IMG/VR virus record: IMGVR_UViG_3300025099_000001
Coordinates: 1 to 64,000 of that record
Length of the DNA stretch: 64,000 bases
Origin: a virus
Direction: 5' to 3' (one strand)
In this document: positions 35,122 to 41,222 of the stretch, in pieces
Numbering within the stretch: position 1 is the stretch's first letter
Layout: the number at the start of each line of letters is the position of its first letter
The notes under the pieces: generated by a model
The model's database searches: none
What the model was told of the DNA's origin: nothing
The model's input: the letters and a program-made list of their open reading frames with translations, nothing else
Translations under genes and position numbers: made by a program

Positions 35122-35412
35122 TTATCTTGTTCTTCTAATCCTCATTCTTGTACTTGTTCTTCTTGATTTAGGAGGCGGAAAGAAATCTGTCTTTGTAGTT
35201 TTCTTTTTTACGTTTCCATCTTTATCAAGTTTTTTTCTTTTTGATGCAGCTAAATCTTCTTGAGCAGATTTGTTTTTATTAATTTTTTTCTGTACTCTTT
35301 TTCTTCTAAGGTTTCCTAAAAAAGTTGTCTTTCCTTCTTCTTTTCTTTTCTTAAGCTTTTCTCTTTTCTTAATTAGCTTATTTAATTTTTCTCTTGAAGT
35401 TTTTTTAGCCAT
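35122..35412 (-). CDS. Small Lys/Arg-rich protein (96 aa)
   Basis: A 96-aa protein, strongly basic (MAKKTSREKLNKLIKKREKL, ending STRMRIRRTR), with a helical N-terminal half and a disordered Pro/Arg tail. It is the first gene of the basic cluster, behind a TATCTTTG element. A nucleic-acid-binding virion protein is a reasonable guess. Confidence 0.55.
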   Translation of the reverse strand: MAKKTSREKLNKLIKKREKLKKRKEEGKTTFLGNLRRKRVQKKINKNKSAQEDLAASKRKKLDKDGNVKKKTTKTDFFPPPKSRRTSTRMRIRRTR

Positions 35413-35432
35413 AATATATTTTTTTATTTAAA

Positions 35433-35440
35433 CAAAGATA
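35433..35440 (-). promoter_or_regulatory. -7 element (TATCTTTG) before the basic-protein cluster
   Basis: TATCTTTG on the minus strand, 21 nt upstream of the ATG at 35412 and 2 nt beyond the stop of the lipoprotein gene. It matches TAnnTTTG. Confidence 0.5.
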
Positions 35441-35441
35441 A

Positions 35442-35861
35442 TTATAATTTTATATTATTTTTAAACCATTTAAAAGCTTTACTTACTAAAGTGTTTTCTT
35501 TTTTCTTTTGTATTTCTCTACAGTTAACACACAAAGAATCGCTAACAGTAATCCTAACACTGTCTACTATTTCCTTCACAACTATCTTATAATCAAAGAC
35601 TAAACTGTCTTCACTTATAAGTTTTAAGTTGTTTAATTCATAAACACTTTCGTTAAACTTCTTTTCTATTTCTTTTATGTCTCTTTTTTTACGCCAAAGA
35701 TCTTGTTCAAGTAAAACTTTTTGTTTTTTCTGTTTGTTTACTTGTTGTATTGTTACGTCAGCTAAACTATCTATATTTATTGTTGGTTCTTCTGTTTCAA
35801 TAATTAATTCTTCTGGTTGTGTACAAGAAAACAATAACATTATGAGAACAAACCTATTCAT
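35442..35861 (-). CDS. Putative lipoprotein, candidate outer-membrane spanin (139 aa)
   Basis: A short signal peptide with a lipobox-like end (MNRFVLIMLLFSC, lipidated Cys at 13) is followed by an acidic linker and a coiled-coil region (KKRDIKEIEKKFNESVYELN), two further Cys (CVNC) and a C-terminal Lys-rich end. It overlaps the single-TM coiled-coil gene at 35854-36069 by 8 nt. An inner-membrane coiled-coil protein overlapping a lipoprotein is the layout of two-component (Rz/Rz1-type) spanins, which fuse the membranes at lysis. It is longer than usual o-spanins. Confidence 0.5.
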   Translation of the reverse strand: MNRFVLIMLLFSCTQPEELIIETEEPTINIDSLADVTIQQVNKQKKQKVLLEQDLWRKKRDIKEIEKKFNESVYELNNLKLISEDSLVFDYKIVVKEIVDSVRITVSDSLCVNCREIQKKKENTLVSKAFKWFKNNIKL

Positions 35862-36069
35862 TTATTTCTTGTAAAGTTTTTATAAACTTATCATTTAACT
35901 TTTTATAATCACTTCGTAAAGTAATTACCTCTTCTTGCAATGCTTTAATTTGATTTGTAAGAGTTGTTTTATTATCAATATATAAATATCCAATTGCAAT
36001 TAAACAAAAGAATAGTAATCCTGTTACAGGATTAGCTGCAAAATCTTTAAAGTCTATTGGTGACTTCAT
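35854..36069 (-). CDS. Candidate inner-membrane spanin (71 aa)
   Basis: A 71-aa protein with one membrane segment near residues 12-31 (NPVTGLLFFCLIAIGYLYID), then a continuous coiled coil (IKALQEEVITLRSDYKKLND). N-in/C-out topology is expected from Lys/Asp before the segment. It overlaps the lipoprotein gene downstream and the 67-aa gene upstream (4 nt). It fits an i-spanin, though small Bacteroidetes membrane proteins of other function share this shape. Confidence 0.5.
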   Translation of the reverse strand: MKSPIDFKDFAANPVTGLLFFCLIAIGYLYIDNKTTLTNQIKALQEEVITLRSDYKKLNDKFIKTLQEINE

Positions 36070-36269
36070 TCTATAATTAGTGTATCTCCGTTTGCCTTCA
36101 TACTTGCAGCTACTTCTTCATCTGTAAACGTATATGATGTATCTGTATCTACCATATCTACAAATAAATCTACATCAAGAGTAAATATTTCATAAAGCTC
36201 TTGGCCTTCTGGTATCATATACTCCATAACATAATCATAATACTCTTGTGATCCTTTTACTATTTCCAT
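36066..36269 (-). CDS. Small acidic protein (67 aa)
   Basis: A 67-aa acidic protein, MEIVKGSQEYYDYVMEYMIP, with a DVDLFVDMVDTDTSYTF stretch. I chose the ATG at 36269 over one at 36311 because the longer version would cover the divergent promoter elements and start inside the opposite gene. It is the first gene of the late leftward unit. Function unknown. Confidence 0.5.
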   Translation of the reverse strand: MEIVKGSQEYYDYVMEYMIPEGQELYEIFTLDVDLFVDMVDTDTSYTFTDEEVAASMKANGDTLIIE

Positions 36270-36273
36270 TTTT

Positions 36274-36283
36274 TGTATTTTTA
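36274..36283 (+). promoter_or_regulatory. Possible early plus-strand promoter element (TGTATTTTTA)
   Basis: TGTATTTTTA occurs exactly here, at 42621-42630 and at 45056-45065, each upstream of a plus-strand gene group (22 nt before the ATG here). The following ACAAAG and TTAAA leader also resemble the 42.6-kb copy. Proposed as an early promoter element; not a known consensus. Confidence 0.35.
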
Positions 36284-36291
36284 CAAAGATA
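36284..36291 (-). promoter_or_regulatory. Late promoter, TATCTTTG with -33 TTTG
   Basis: On the minus strand TATCTTTG is preceded 17 nt upstream by TTTG (near 36310), so both elements of the Bacteroidetes promoter are present. It faces the leftward late genes from 36269. It abuts the plus-strand element at 36274-36283 and overlaps the start of the regulator gene at 36305, so the two directions probably compete. Confidence 0.65.
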
Positions 36292-36304
36292 TAAATTAAA
36301 TTAA

Positions 36305-36745
36305 ATGCCAAAGTCTACTCACAACTACCTAAAGTATTGGAGAGTTATACGTTATTGGGTAAAGGCTAAATACAATCTTACAACCCCTGATATAGAAATG
36401 ATTCTATTTTTATATAGTGAAGAGTATTTTAATAAAACAAAGTTTAAAGAGTTTGAAGAATTAATGTCTTGGGATATAAAAAGATTTGATAGACTACTTA
36501 GGGATGGGTGGATTCATGTATGGAGAAAAGGATATGGTAAACATACAACATTATACGAGCTTTCCTACAAAGGGAAGCGAGTAGCGAGTACAATTTATAA
36601 AAAACTTAATGGTGAAGAGATAGCAGAGTCACCATCTATTAATCCTTTATTTAGAGCGGACGCTTCTTATATGGATAAGGTTTATAGAAATTCTATAAAA
36701 GAACTTAATGAATTTATAAAACAACAACGATATCTCTCTCAGTAA
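36305..36745 (+). CDS. Winged-helix-like regulator (146 aa)
   Basis: A 146-aa basic protein (MPKSTHNYLKYWRVIRYWVK). Residues about 25-105 look like a MarR-type winged helix: NLTTPDIEMILFLYSEEYFN (helices), then RFDRLLRDGWIHVWRKGYGK (recognition helix and wing), then TLYELSYKGKRVASTIYKKL. It is transcribed away from the late genes, and its start overlaps their promoter, so autoregulation or control of the early/late switch is likely. Its 3' end overlaps the convergent groES by 32 nt. Similar proteins occur in flavobacterial phages as far as I recall. Confidence 0.65.
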   Translation: MPKSTHNYLKYWRVIRYWVKAKYNLTTPDIEMILFLYSEEYFNKTKFKEFEELMSWDIKRFDRLLRDGWIHVWRKGYGKHTTLYELSYKGKRVASTIYKKLNGEEIAESPSINPLFRADASYMDKVYRNSIKELNEFIKQQRYLSQ

Positions 36746-36971
36746 TAATAGTAAAAGTATCATTATGTATAAGCATACTAAAGCCAGCAGACTTATCATA
36801 ATAAATAATTTGACCTTCTTTGATTTCTGAGACATCAGTACCTGGTTTTATTACTTCACCTTTTTTATATCTAAACTCATCTGCATCTTCTGCAGTAAGT
36901 ATTAACCCTGACTTAGTTTTTAATTCTTCTTTTACAGGTTTTATTATAACATACTTGCCAATTGGTTTCAT
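36714..36971 (-). CDS. groES: GroES co-chaperonin (85 aa)
   Basis: An 85-aa protein with the full GroES pattern: MKPIGKYVIIKPVKEELKTK, a mobile-loop segment KSGLILTAED with the hydrophobic LIL tripeptide that docks on GroEL, then YKKGEVIKPG, a KEGQIIYYDKSAG strand, and the closing DTFTIITERDIVVVL. Slightly shorter than E. coli GroES (97 aa). It lies at the end of the groEL operon, in reverse of the bacterial groES-groEL order. Role: lid of the chaperonin cavity. Confidence 0.88.
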   Translation of the reverse strand: MKPIGKYVIIKPVKEELKTKSGLILTAEDADEFRYKKGEVIKPGTDVSEIKEGQIIYYDKSAGFSMLIHNDTFTIITERDIVVVL

Positions 36972-36974
36972 ATC

Positions 36975-37145
36975 TTAATGTTTAAATATAGCATAAATTT
37001 TTGCTTTTCTTGATTGCTCAGTAATACGTCCTTTTATAGTTCTTGTAGGAACTTCACATATTAATTCTTTACGAGGTTCATCTTCTATTATTTGAGCCGA
37101 AGGCTCAAATTTTGGATTTTTTGAGTTAAGCTTTCTTTTCTTCAC
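36975..37145 (-). CDS. Small basic protein in the chaperonin operon (56 aa, GTG start)
   Basis: A 56-codon frame with a GTG start overlapping the previous gene by 20 nt. It reads KKRKLNSKNPKFEPSAQIIE, then EVPTRTIKGRITEQSRKAKI, and is basic. It ends 3 nt before groES starts, so it is packed into the operon. A strong 9-bp hairpin lies within it (37090-37110). Function unknown. The non-ATG start lowers confidence. Confidence 0.45.
   Translation of the reverse strand: MKKRKLNSKNPKFEPSAQIIEDEPRKELICEVPTRTIKGRITEQSRKAKIYAIFKH
37090..37110 (-). promoter_or_regulatory. Strong hairpin between groEL and groES
   Basis: A perfect 9-bp inverted repeat, ATTTGAGCC / GGCTCAAAT with a 3-nt loop, within the 56-aa frame of the groEL-groES transcript. 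There is no T-run after it on the minus strand, so it is not an intrinsic terminator. An RNA-processing or stability site is possible. Confidence 0.4.
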
Positions 37146-37218
37146 GTTTCTCTATGTTTTTAATTATGTTGTTTGTTTCTGTTTTTACACCAAACAGTTT
37201 TAAAATAAACTCTATCAT
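37126..37218 (-). CDS. Tiny protein following groEL (30 aa)
   Basis: A 30-codon frame, MIEFILKLFGVKTETNNIIK, whose ATG overlaps the groEL stop (ATGA). Amphipathic N-terminal helix, basic tail. The coupling to groEL suggests translation, but the size makes it uncertain. Confidence 0.4.
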   Translation of the reverse strand: MIEFILKLFGVKTETNNIIKNIEKREEKKA

Positions 37219-38804
37219 GCTCTCATATTTGTTACAATAGCATTAGTGCTAAGTATAGTTGTTGCAACACTTACTGCATTAGTCAATGCGTTCTTTGTTA
37301 CTTTCAGCGGATCAATAACACCCATCTCATACATATCTCCGTACTTATTATTCTTTACATCATAGCCGTAGTTATATTTTTTATCAAATACTTGGTCAAT
37401 AACTTTATCATTATTTTTACCAGCGTTATTTAATATTTGTATAAGTGGTGAGCGAAGAGCTGATTCTAATATTAAGACAGCATCTTTCTCATCTTGGTTT
37501 TTGGTTTTGGCTTTTAACTTTAATGATTCTCTAAACAATGCTATACCTCCACCCGCTAATATACCTTCTTCAAGTGCTGATCTTACTGCACACACTGAAT
37601 CATCTACTCTGTCATACTTTTCTTTTTGTTCCATCTCAGAGTTACCCCCTACATAAATACAACCTATAGCACCCGCTAAACTTGCTATACGTTCTTTTAT
37701 AAATTCTTTAGTAGACTTATCTTTTGTGTTTTTTTGTTGAACTTTTAATTCAGCAATTCTATCGTTTAACTCTGGTGTGTTATTGTCTTTTTTAAATATT
37801 ACAGTTGAATGCTCTCCTGCAATAACTTTATCTGCACTACCTAAGTCATTAGGCATAATTAAACTTAAATCATCACCAGTCTTCTCTGAATAATATTTAG
37901 CACCAACTGACATAGCAATATCTTGCATAAGTTCATGTTGCTTGTATCCAAACTGAGGAGGAGCTATATTACAAAACTTTAAACCATTACGAACTACGTT
38001 AGCCGCTAAAGTATTAATAACATTAGTTGAGCAAGGGGCAATGATTAACAGTTTGTCTCCGTTGTTTATTACAGGCTTTAACACGTTCTCTATTTGAAGT
38101 ATGCTATTAATTTCTGCATCGCAAACTAAAATCTTAACATCTTCAAGTATACACTCATCTTTCTTTTGATTATTTATAAATAAATTAGAAGACCAACCTC
38201 TTGCTATTTTTATACCGTTAGTAACCTCAGCATAGGTTTCAGATGTCATAGACTTTTCTACAGTTACCATTCCGTTTATTCCAACTTGTGTATAGGCATC
38301 TTTAATTATTTTACCTATAGTCTTATCATTATTGGCAGAGATAGACGCAACGTCTAACAATCTTTCCTCTGTTACTTTTTTTGAATTACTTTTTAAATTA
38401 GATATAATTTTAGATGCGTGATTGTTAATATGCCTAATAACTTCTGTTGTGTTTGACTCTGATGTTAATGTTTGCTGACCAGCTTTAACCAAAGCTTCTG
38501 TTAGAACAATAGCTGTTGTTGTCCCATCACCTGCAGACTGAGCTGTACGGCTTGAAGCTTCCTTCATCATCCTAACTGCTAAGTTTTCTATAGGATCATT
38601 TAAAAACACAGACTCAGCAACTGTTACACCGTCCTTAGTAACTGTCATGCCTGAAGTATGATTTGGTGATTCTAATAACACAGTCTTACCTAAAGGTCCT
38701 AATGTACTTTTGACTGCTTTGGAAATTTTAGTAATTCCTGTAATTAATTTCTGACGAGCTTCATCATCAAAGCTAAGCGTCTTTGGTATATAACCTTGTT
38801 CCAT
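37215..38804 (-). CDS. groEL: GroEL chaperonin (529 aa)
   Basis: A full-length group I chaperonin. Visible signatures: VKSTLGPLGKTVLLES (P-loop region), KDGVTVAESVFLNDP, QSAGDGTTTAIVL (nucleotide-binding GDGTTT near residue 90), GINGMVTVEKSM, RVDDSVCAVRSALEEGILAG with the following GGG, and DVKNNKYGDMYEMGVIDPLK. The apical domain is more diverged than the equatorial one. The C-terminus lacks the Gly-Met repeat and ends NMRA. It probably folds phage virion proteins, alone or in mixed function with host GroEL. Phage GroELs are known from some giant Pseudomonas phages. It has its own upstream TATATTTG. Confidence 0.95.
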   Translation of the reverse strand: MEQGYIPKTLSFDDEARQKLITGITKISKAVKSTLGPLGKTVLLESPNHTSGMTVTKDGVTVAESVFLNDPIENLAVRMMKEASSRTAQSAGDGTTTAIVLTEALVKAGQQTLTSESNTTEVIRHINNHASKIISNLKSNSKKVTEERLLDVASISANNDKTIGKIIKDAYTQVGINGMVTVEKSMTSETYAEVTNGIKIARGWSSNLFINNQKKDECILEDVKILVCDAEINSILQIENVLKPVINNGDKLLIIAPCSTNVINTLAANVVRNGLKFCNIAPPQFGYKQHELMQDIAMSVGAKYYSEKTGDDLSLIMPNDLGSADKVIAGEHSTVIFKKDNNTPELNDRIAELKVQQKNTKDKSTKEFIKERIASLAGAIGCIYVGGNSEMEQKEKYDRVDDSVCAVRSALEEGILAGGGIALFRESLKLKAKTKNQDEKDAVLILESALRSPLIQILNNAGKNNDKVIDQVFDKKYNYGYDVKNNKYGDMYEMGVIDPLKVTKNALTNAVSVATTILSTNAIVTNMRA

Positions 38805-38824
38805 TGTATTAAATTTAATTTGAA

Positions 38825-38832
38825 CAAATATA
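38825..38832 (-). promoter_or_regulatory. -7 element (TATATTTG) before groEL
   Basis: TATATTTG on the minus strand, 21 nt upstream of the groEL ATG, matching TAnnTTTG. A -33 box at the usual distance is not evident. Confidence 0.5.
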
Positions 38833-39067
38833 ATAAATTAATTGTAATATCACATTCCAGCATTCCAAAGAAATTTTATTTTTTTTATATAAATATATTT
38901 AAACGTATATACTTTATTATTATTTATTTTTTTTTAACGTACCTAAGTATGGAATAAATAAAGAATATATAGTTAAATAGTTGAAAATCAAAAAGTTAGA
39001 AAAATTAAAGTTTGGAATATCGTTGGAATATCGTTGGAATATGAAGGAATATCTCTGGTTTTTGTAT
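38833..39067. other. AT-rich intergenic region upstream of groEL
   Basis: No gene is seen here. It holds a GGAAT pair on the minus strand (38852-38870), a very AT-rich stretch (about 38876-38936), and the TTGGAATATCG tandem repeat at 39012-39055, ending at the terminator of the next minus-strand gene. It could carry regulatory or replication-related binding sites. Confidence 0.5.
39012..39055 (+). repeat. Tandem 11-bp repeat TTGGAATATCG (about four copies)
   Basis: Units at 39012, 39023, 39034 and 39045 read TTGGAATATCG, TTGGAATATCG, TTGGAATATGA and AGGAATATCTC. An 11-bp spacing places each unit on the same helical face. The same TTGGAAT core recurs upstream of the primase-helicase gene (48641, 48702, 48713). 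Confidence 0.75.
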
Positions 39068-39093
39068 AAAAAAAGAGGAGACTAAGCTCCTCT
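39068..39093 (-). terminator. Intrinsic terminator of the 65-aa minus-strand gene
   Basis: On the minus strand a 7-bp stem (AGAGGAG / CTCCTCT, 39074-39080 and 39087-39093, 6-nt loop) is followed by seven T. It lies 27 nt beyond the stop at 39120. Confidence 0.8.
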
Positions 39094-39119
39094 AATTTCA
39101 AAACAAACAAATTAAATTT

Positions 39120-39317
39120 TTAGTATTCGTATATATTACGATCACCATCCATACGCATTTTAGCTCTTTCAATACCGTCAGCGATACAGTCTATCTTATA
39201 TTGTTTTTTCATTTGTTGTCTCATCATTGACGCTCTCTCAATACCTGACACACCATCTGGGCGTTCATTTATTAAGCGACCATCTTTTATAGTTAGGCCT
39301 TGATAGTTATTGTTCAT
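39120..39317 (-). CDS. Small protein near the divergent region (65 aa)
   Basis: A 65-aa protein, MNNNYQGLTIKDGRLINERP, then IERASMMRQQMKKQYKIDCI. I chose ATG 39317 over 39359 because a TATCTTTA element (39333-39340) lies between them and would give a short leader. It forms its own unit with a strong terminator. The basic helix in the middle (RASMMRQQMKKQYK) could bind nucleic acid. Function unknown. Confidence 0.5.
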   Translation of the reverse strand: MNNNYQGLTIKDGRLINERPDGVSGIERASMMRQQMKKQYKIDCIADGIERAKMRMDGDRNIYEY

Positions 39318-39531
39318 AGTATGATTTTTTTGTAAAGATAATAAATTTTTATTAGACATTTAGGGGTTGAGGGTTCTACATACTTATACGCATAACTACT
39401 GCTTACGGAAACGGAGTTTTTTTTATTGGGGGGGTTGTATTTTGTTTTGATTTTTGTGGAATTTTTTGTCTTTTACTTTCACCCCACACGCACACGCACT
39501 GCCCACTCACGTACGCACAGACATATATATG

Positions 39532-39542
39532 ATGCGTTCTAA
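39532..39542 (+). repeat. Inverted repeat, left arm (ATGCGTTCTAA)
   Basis: ATGCGTTCTAA is the exact reverse complement of TTAGAACGCAT at 39754-39764. The left arm also starts a short palindrome (TGCGTTCTAACGCA). Confidence 0.6.
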
Positions 39543-39753
39543 CGCACTAACTCAAATCGGAGCTCCACCTTCCCTTACTCACTTGCAAAGTAGAAGAGAG
39601 AGGAAGAGACTTCCCTTAACGACAGTCCGACACACTCACACACTAAACAAATCACACCGACAGACATCACACAATATATTCACTATCAATATCTTATTAG
39701 AGAACTTTAATTATTTTATTTATACTAATACATTAAAAGAAAAAGATAGTCCT

Positions 39754-39764
39754 TTAGAACGCAT
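39754..39764 (-). repeat. Inverted repeat, right arm (TTAGAACGCAT)
   Basis: Exact 11-bp reverse complement of 39532-39542, 211 nt away in the same intergenic region. Confidence 0.6.
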
Positions 39765-39901
39765 TAAACACCTCTAAATATCAAAATCCAGAATCAACCC
39801 AAAAAAAATCCGACATCACTTTATTTGCATATTTATTAAGTATTTAGTATCTTTATATTAATAATAACAGAGGGTAACACCTCACTTAAAAAACAAACAA
39901 A

Positions 39902-40579
39902 ATGAACACAAAATCGTTAATCGGACTTACGAATCAGAAATCATCTGATATCGTATCACAGTGGAGTAATCAGTATTTAAATGCTGACTTTAGTATTACA
40001 ATGTTGAATAAGGTATCCACTAAATTAGAGTGTGACGATAAGGTACAAGTTGTACTATTTATCAAATATTGTCAAGCATTTAACATTAGACTTGATTCTT
40101 GTCGCACTCAAAATAAAATAGGTAATCCATACACGGCATTCAGTCAAATATTATGGATAGCAAAATTTGGTGATGGAGTTGCTACTCGCCAACTGACTCA
40201 CGCACTCAAAGAATTATGGAAAGGTAATGCAGATGTAATCAAAAACTGCAAACAAATGGGTGGTAGTTTTGTGTCATCATTATTTGAGGGTGATATTGAT
40301 TCATCATTCAGCTACGCAGACAATGGTAACAAACGTGCATTGATTCAAGGATTCTGTGATGATAACAACAGAGATGAACAAGAAATGCAAAAGGTGTTAA
40401 GTAACTATCAAGATGAAGAAATGTATTTCAATTATTGGATGCATAGTGGTAATGTTGTTGAGAATGTTGATGGTAGTTTTTCAACTCAAGATGCCCAATA
40501 CAGAAACAAGTTTGTAAGTATTGAACAACTAAAAAACTATTACAATAAAGAATTTGCATATTGGAATTTAGTTAAATAA
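39902..40579 (+). CDS. Early protein of unknown function (225 aa)
   Basis: A 225-aa protein beginning MNTKSLIGLTNQKSSDIVSQ, with WSNQYLNADFSITMLNKVST and a C-terminal NYYNKEFAYWNLVK. No domain recognised and no membrane segment; mixed helix with many Asn and Asp. As the first gene of the rightward early unit it may be an immediate-early protein, for example a host take-over factor (inference). Its codons 8-11 contain a GGACTTACGA motif (39923-39932). A structured RNA element follows its stop. Confidence 0.5.
   Translation: MNTKSLIGLTNQKSSDIVSQWSNQYLNADFSITMLNKVSTKLECDDKVQVVLFIKYCQAFNIRLDSCRTQNKIGNPYTAFSQILWIAKFGDGVATRQLTHALKELWKGNADVIKNCKQMGGSFVSSLFEGDIDSSFSYADNGNKRALIQGFCDDNNRDEQEMQKVLSNYQDEEMYFNYWMHSGNVVENVDGSFSTQDAQYRNKFVSIEQLKNYYNKEFAYWNLVK
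39923..39932 (+). repeat. GGACTTACGA motif (copy 1)
   Basis: Exact GGACTTACGA, in frame 1 of the 225-aa gene (read as GGA CTT ACG). Part of a dispersed 10-mer family limited to the early region. Confidence 0.6.
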
Positions 40580-40591
40580 AACCAACTCACT

Positions 40592-40646
40592 CCACGTGCC
40601 TCAATGCTAATCGCATTGGGGTTTTCGTGGTAGAGGACTAATCCTC
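40592..40646 (+). promoter_or_regulatory. Nested-hairpin RNA element, copy 1
   Basis: Outer stem CCACG (40592-40596) / CGTGG (40626-40630), internal loop TG opposite TTTT, inner 9-bp stem 40599-40607 / 40613-40621, loop TAATC. An extra hairpin GAGGA-CTAA-TCCTC follows at 40633-40646 in this copy only. It begins 13 nt after the stop of the 225-aa gene. No T-run follows, so it is not a terminator. Confidence 0.75.
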
Positions 40647-40667
40647 GCAAAATTAAAATCAAACAAA

Positions 40668-41132
40668 ATGAACTTAGAACAATTTAAAAACATAGATAAA
40701 TATAAAGTAACTAATTTAAGTAATGCAATTGATAATGCAATTGATGTATCATTTAGTCAAATGATTGACACAGTAAGAACTCAATGTTATATGTCACAGA
40801 AACAAGATAGTTGGGAAGACTGTGATGAATTAGAATTTCTTGAAGACATTCCAATGTTATTCACTGATGGTAGAGATATCAAAGAGTCAATTAAAAATCA
40901 AATGAAACGTGTAGTTATATCAGCACTAACTGATTCAGATTGGGTAGGTAAGAATGATGCAATGTACCAACATTTACCTTCTGATATTGAAGATAGACTA
41001 CATAAAAATTCTGATGAATATCAATCACAATTTGAGACTGAGACAGAAAGACTTGAACGTGAAGATGAAGAAGAATATGATATTAGTCCAAATGGAAAAT
41101 CTAAACCATCTGATTCTTTTGGCTGGAAATAA
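40668..41132 (+). CDS. Early acidic protein (154 aa)
   Basis: A 154-aa, strongly acidic protein (MNLEQFKNIDKYKVTNLSNA; late part LEREDEEEYDISPNGKSKPS). The first 120 residues are helical and contain a small Trp/Cys cluster (SWEDCDELEFLEDIPMLF). The acidic disordered tail is typical of small phage inhibitors, but no family is recognised. It lies between the first two structured RNA elements. Confidence 0.5.
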   Translation: MNLEQFKNIDKYKVTNLSNAIDNAIDVSFSQMIDTVRTQCYMSQKQDSWEDCDELEFLEDIPMLFTDGRDIKESIKNQMKRVVISALTDSDWVGKNDAMYQHLPSDIEDRLHKNSDEYQSQFETETERLEREDEEEYDISPNGKSKPSDSFGWK

Positions 41133-41152
41133 ATTTTGATCATAAGAAATTT

Positions 41153-41194
41153 CCACGTGCCTCACTACTAATCGTAGTGGGGATTTCGTGGTAG
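41153..41194 (+). promoter_or_regulatory. Nested-hairpin RNA element, copy 2
   Basis: Outer stem CCACG (41153-41157) / CGTGG (41187-41191), internal loop TG opposite ATTT, inner 9-bp stem 41160-41168 / 41174-41182 (CCTCACTAC / GTAGTGGGG), loop TAATC, then TAG. Begins 21 nt after the stop of the 154-aa gene. Same architecture as copies 1 and 3 with compensatory changes. Confidence 0.75.
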
Positions 41195-41222
41195 AAAACA
41201 AATAATAATTAAATTAAATAAA

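Larger units (their letters stand above)
39360..39901. other. Large divergent intergenic region, candidate origin/control region
   Basis: There is no convincing gene in these 540 bases. The region holds a G7 run near 39430, a strongly C-rich, G-poor stretch on the plus strand (39478-39520, CACA-type repeats), a TGCGTT-CT-AACGCA palindrome near 39533-39546, an 11-bp inverted repeat with 39754-39764, and an AT-rich end with a promoter-like TTAAGTATTTAGTATCTTTA (39836-39855). A 107-codon frame at 39454-39777 has His/Thr-rich, non-protein-like composition and is not accepted. It lies between outward-reading units, where phage origins often are. Confidence 0.5.

Noticed and set aside
36270-36311. 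Upstream start for the 67-aa protein (81-aa version)
   Set aside because: The extension would run through the late promoter elements and begin inside the opposite regulator gene. The ATG at 36269 is a better fit.
39454-39777. 107-codon plus-strand frame in the divergent region
   Set aside because: The predicted product is His/Thr-rich and lacks normal protein composition. It lies in the candidate origin with no leader or neighbour coupling, so it is treated as non-coding.
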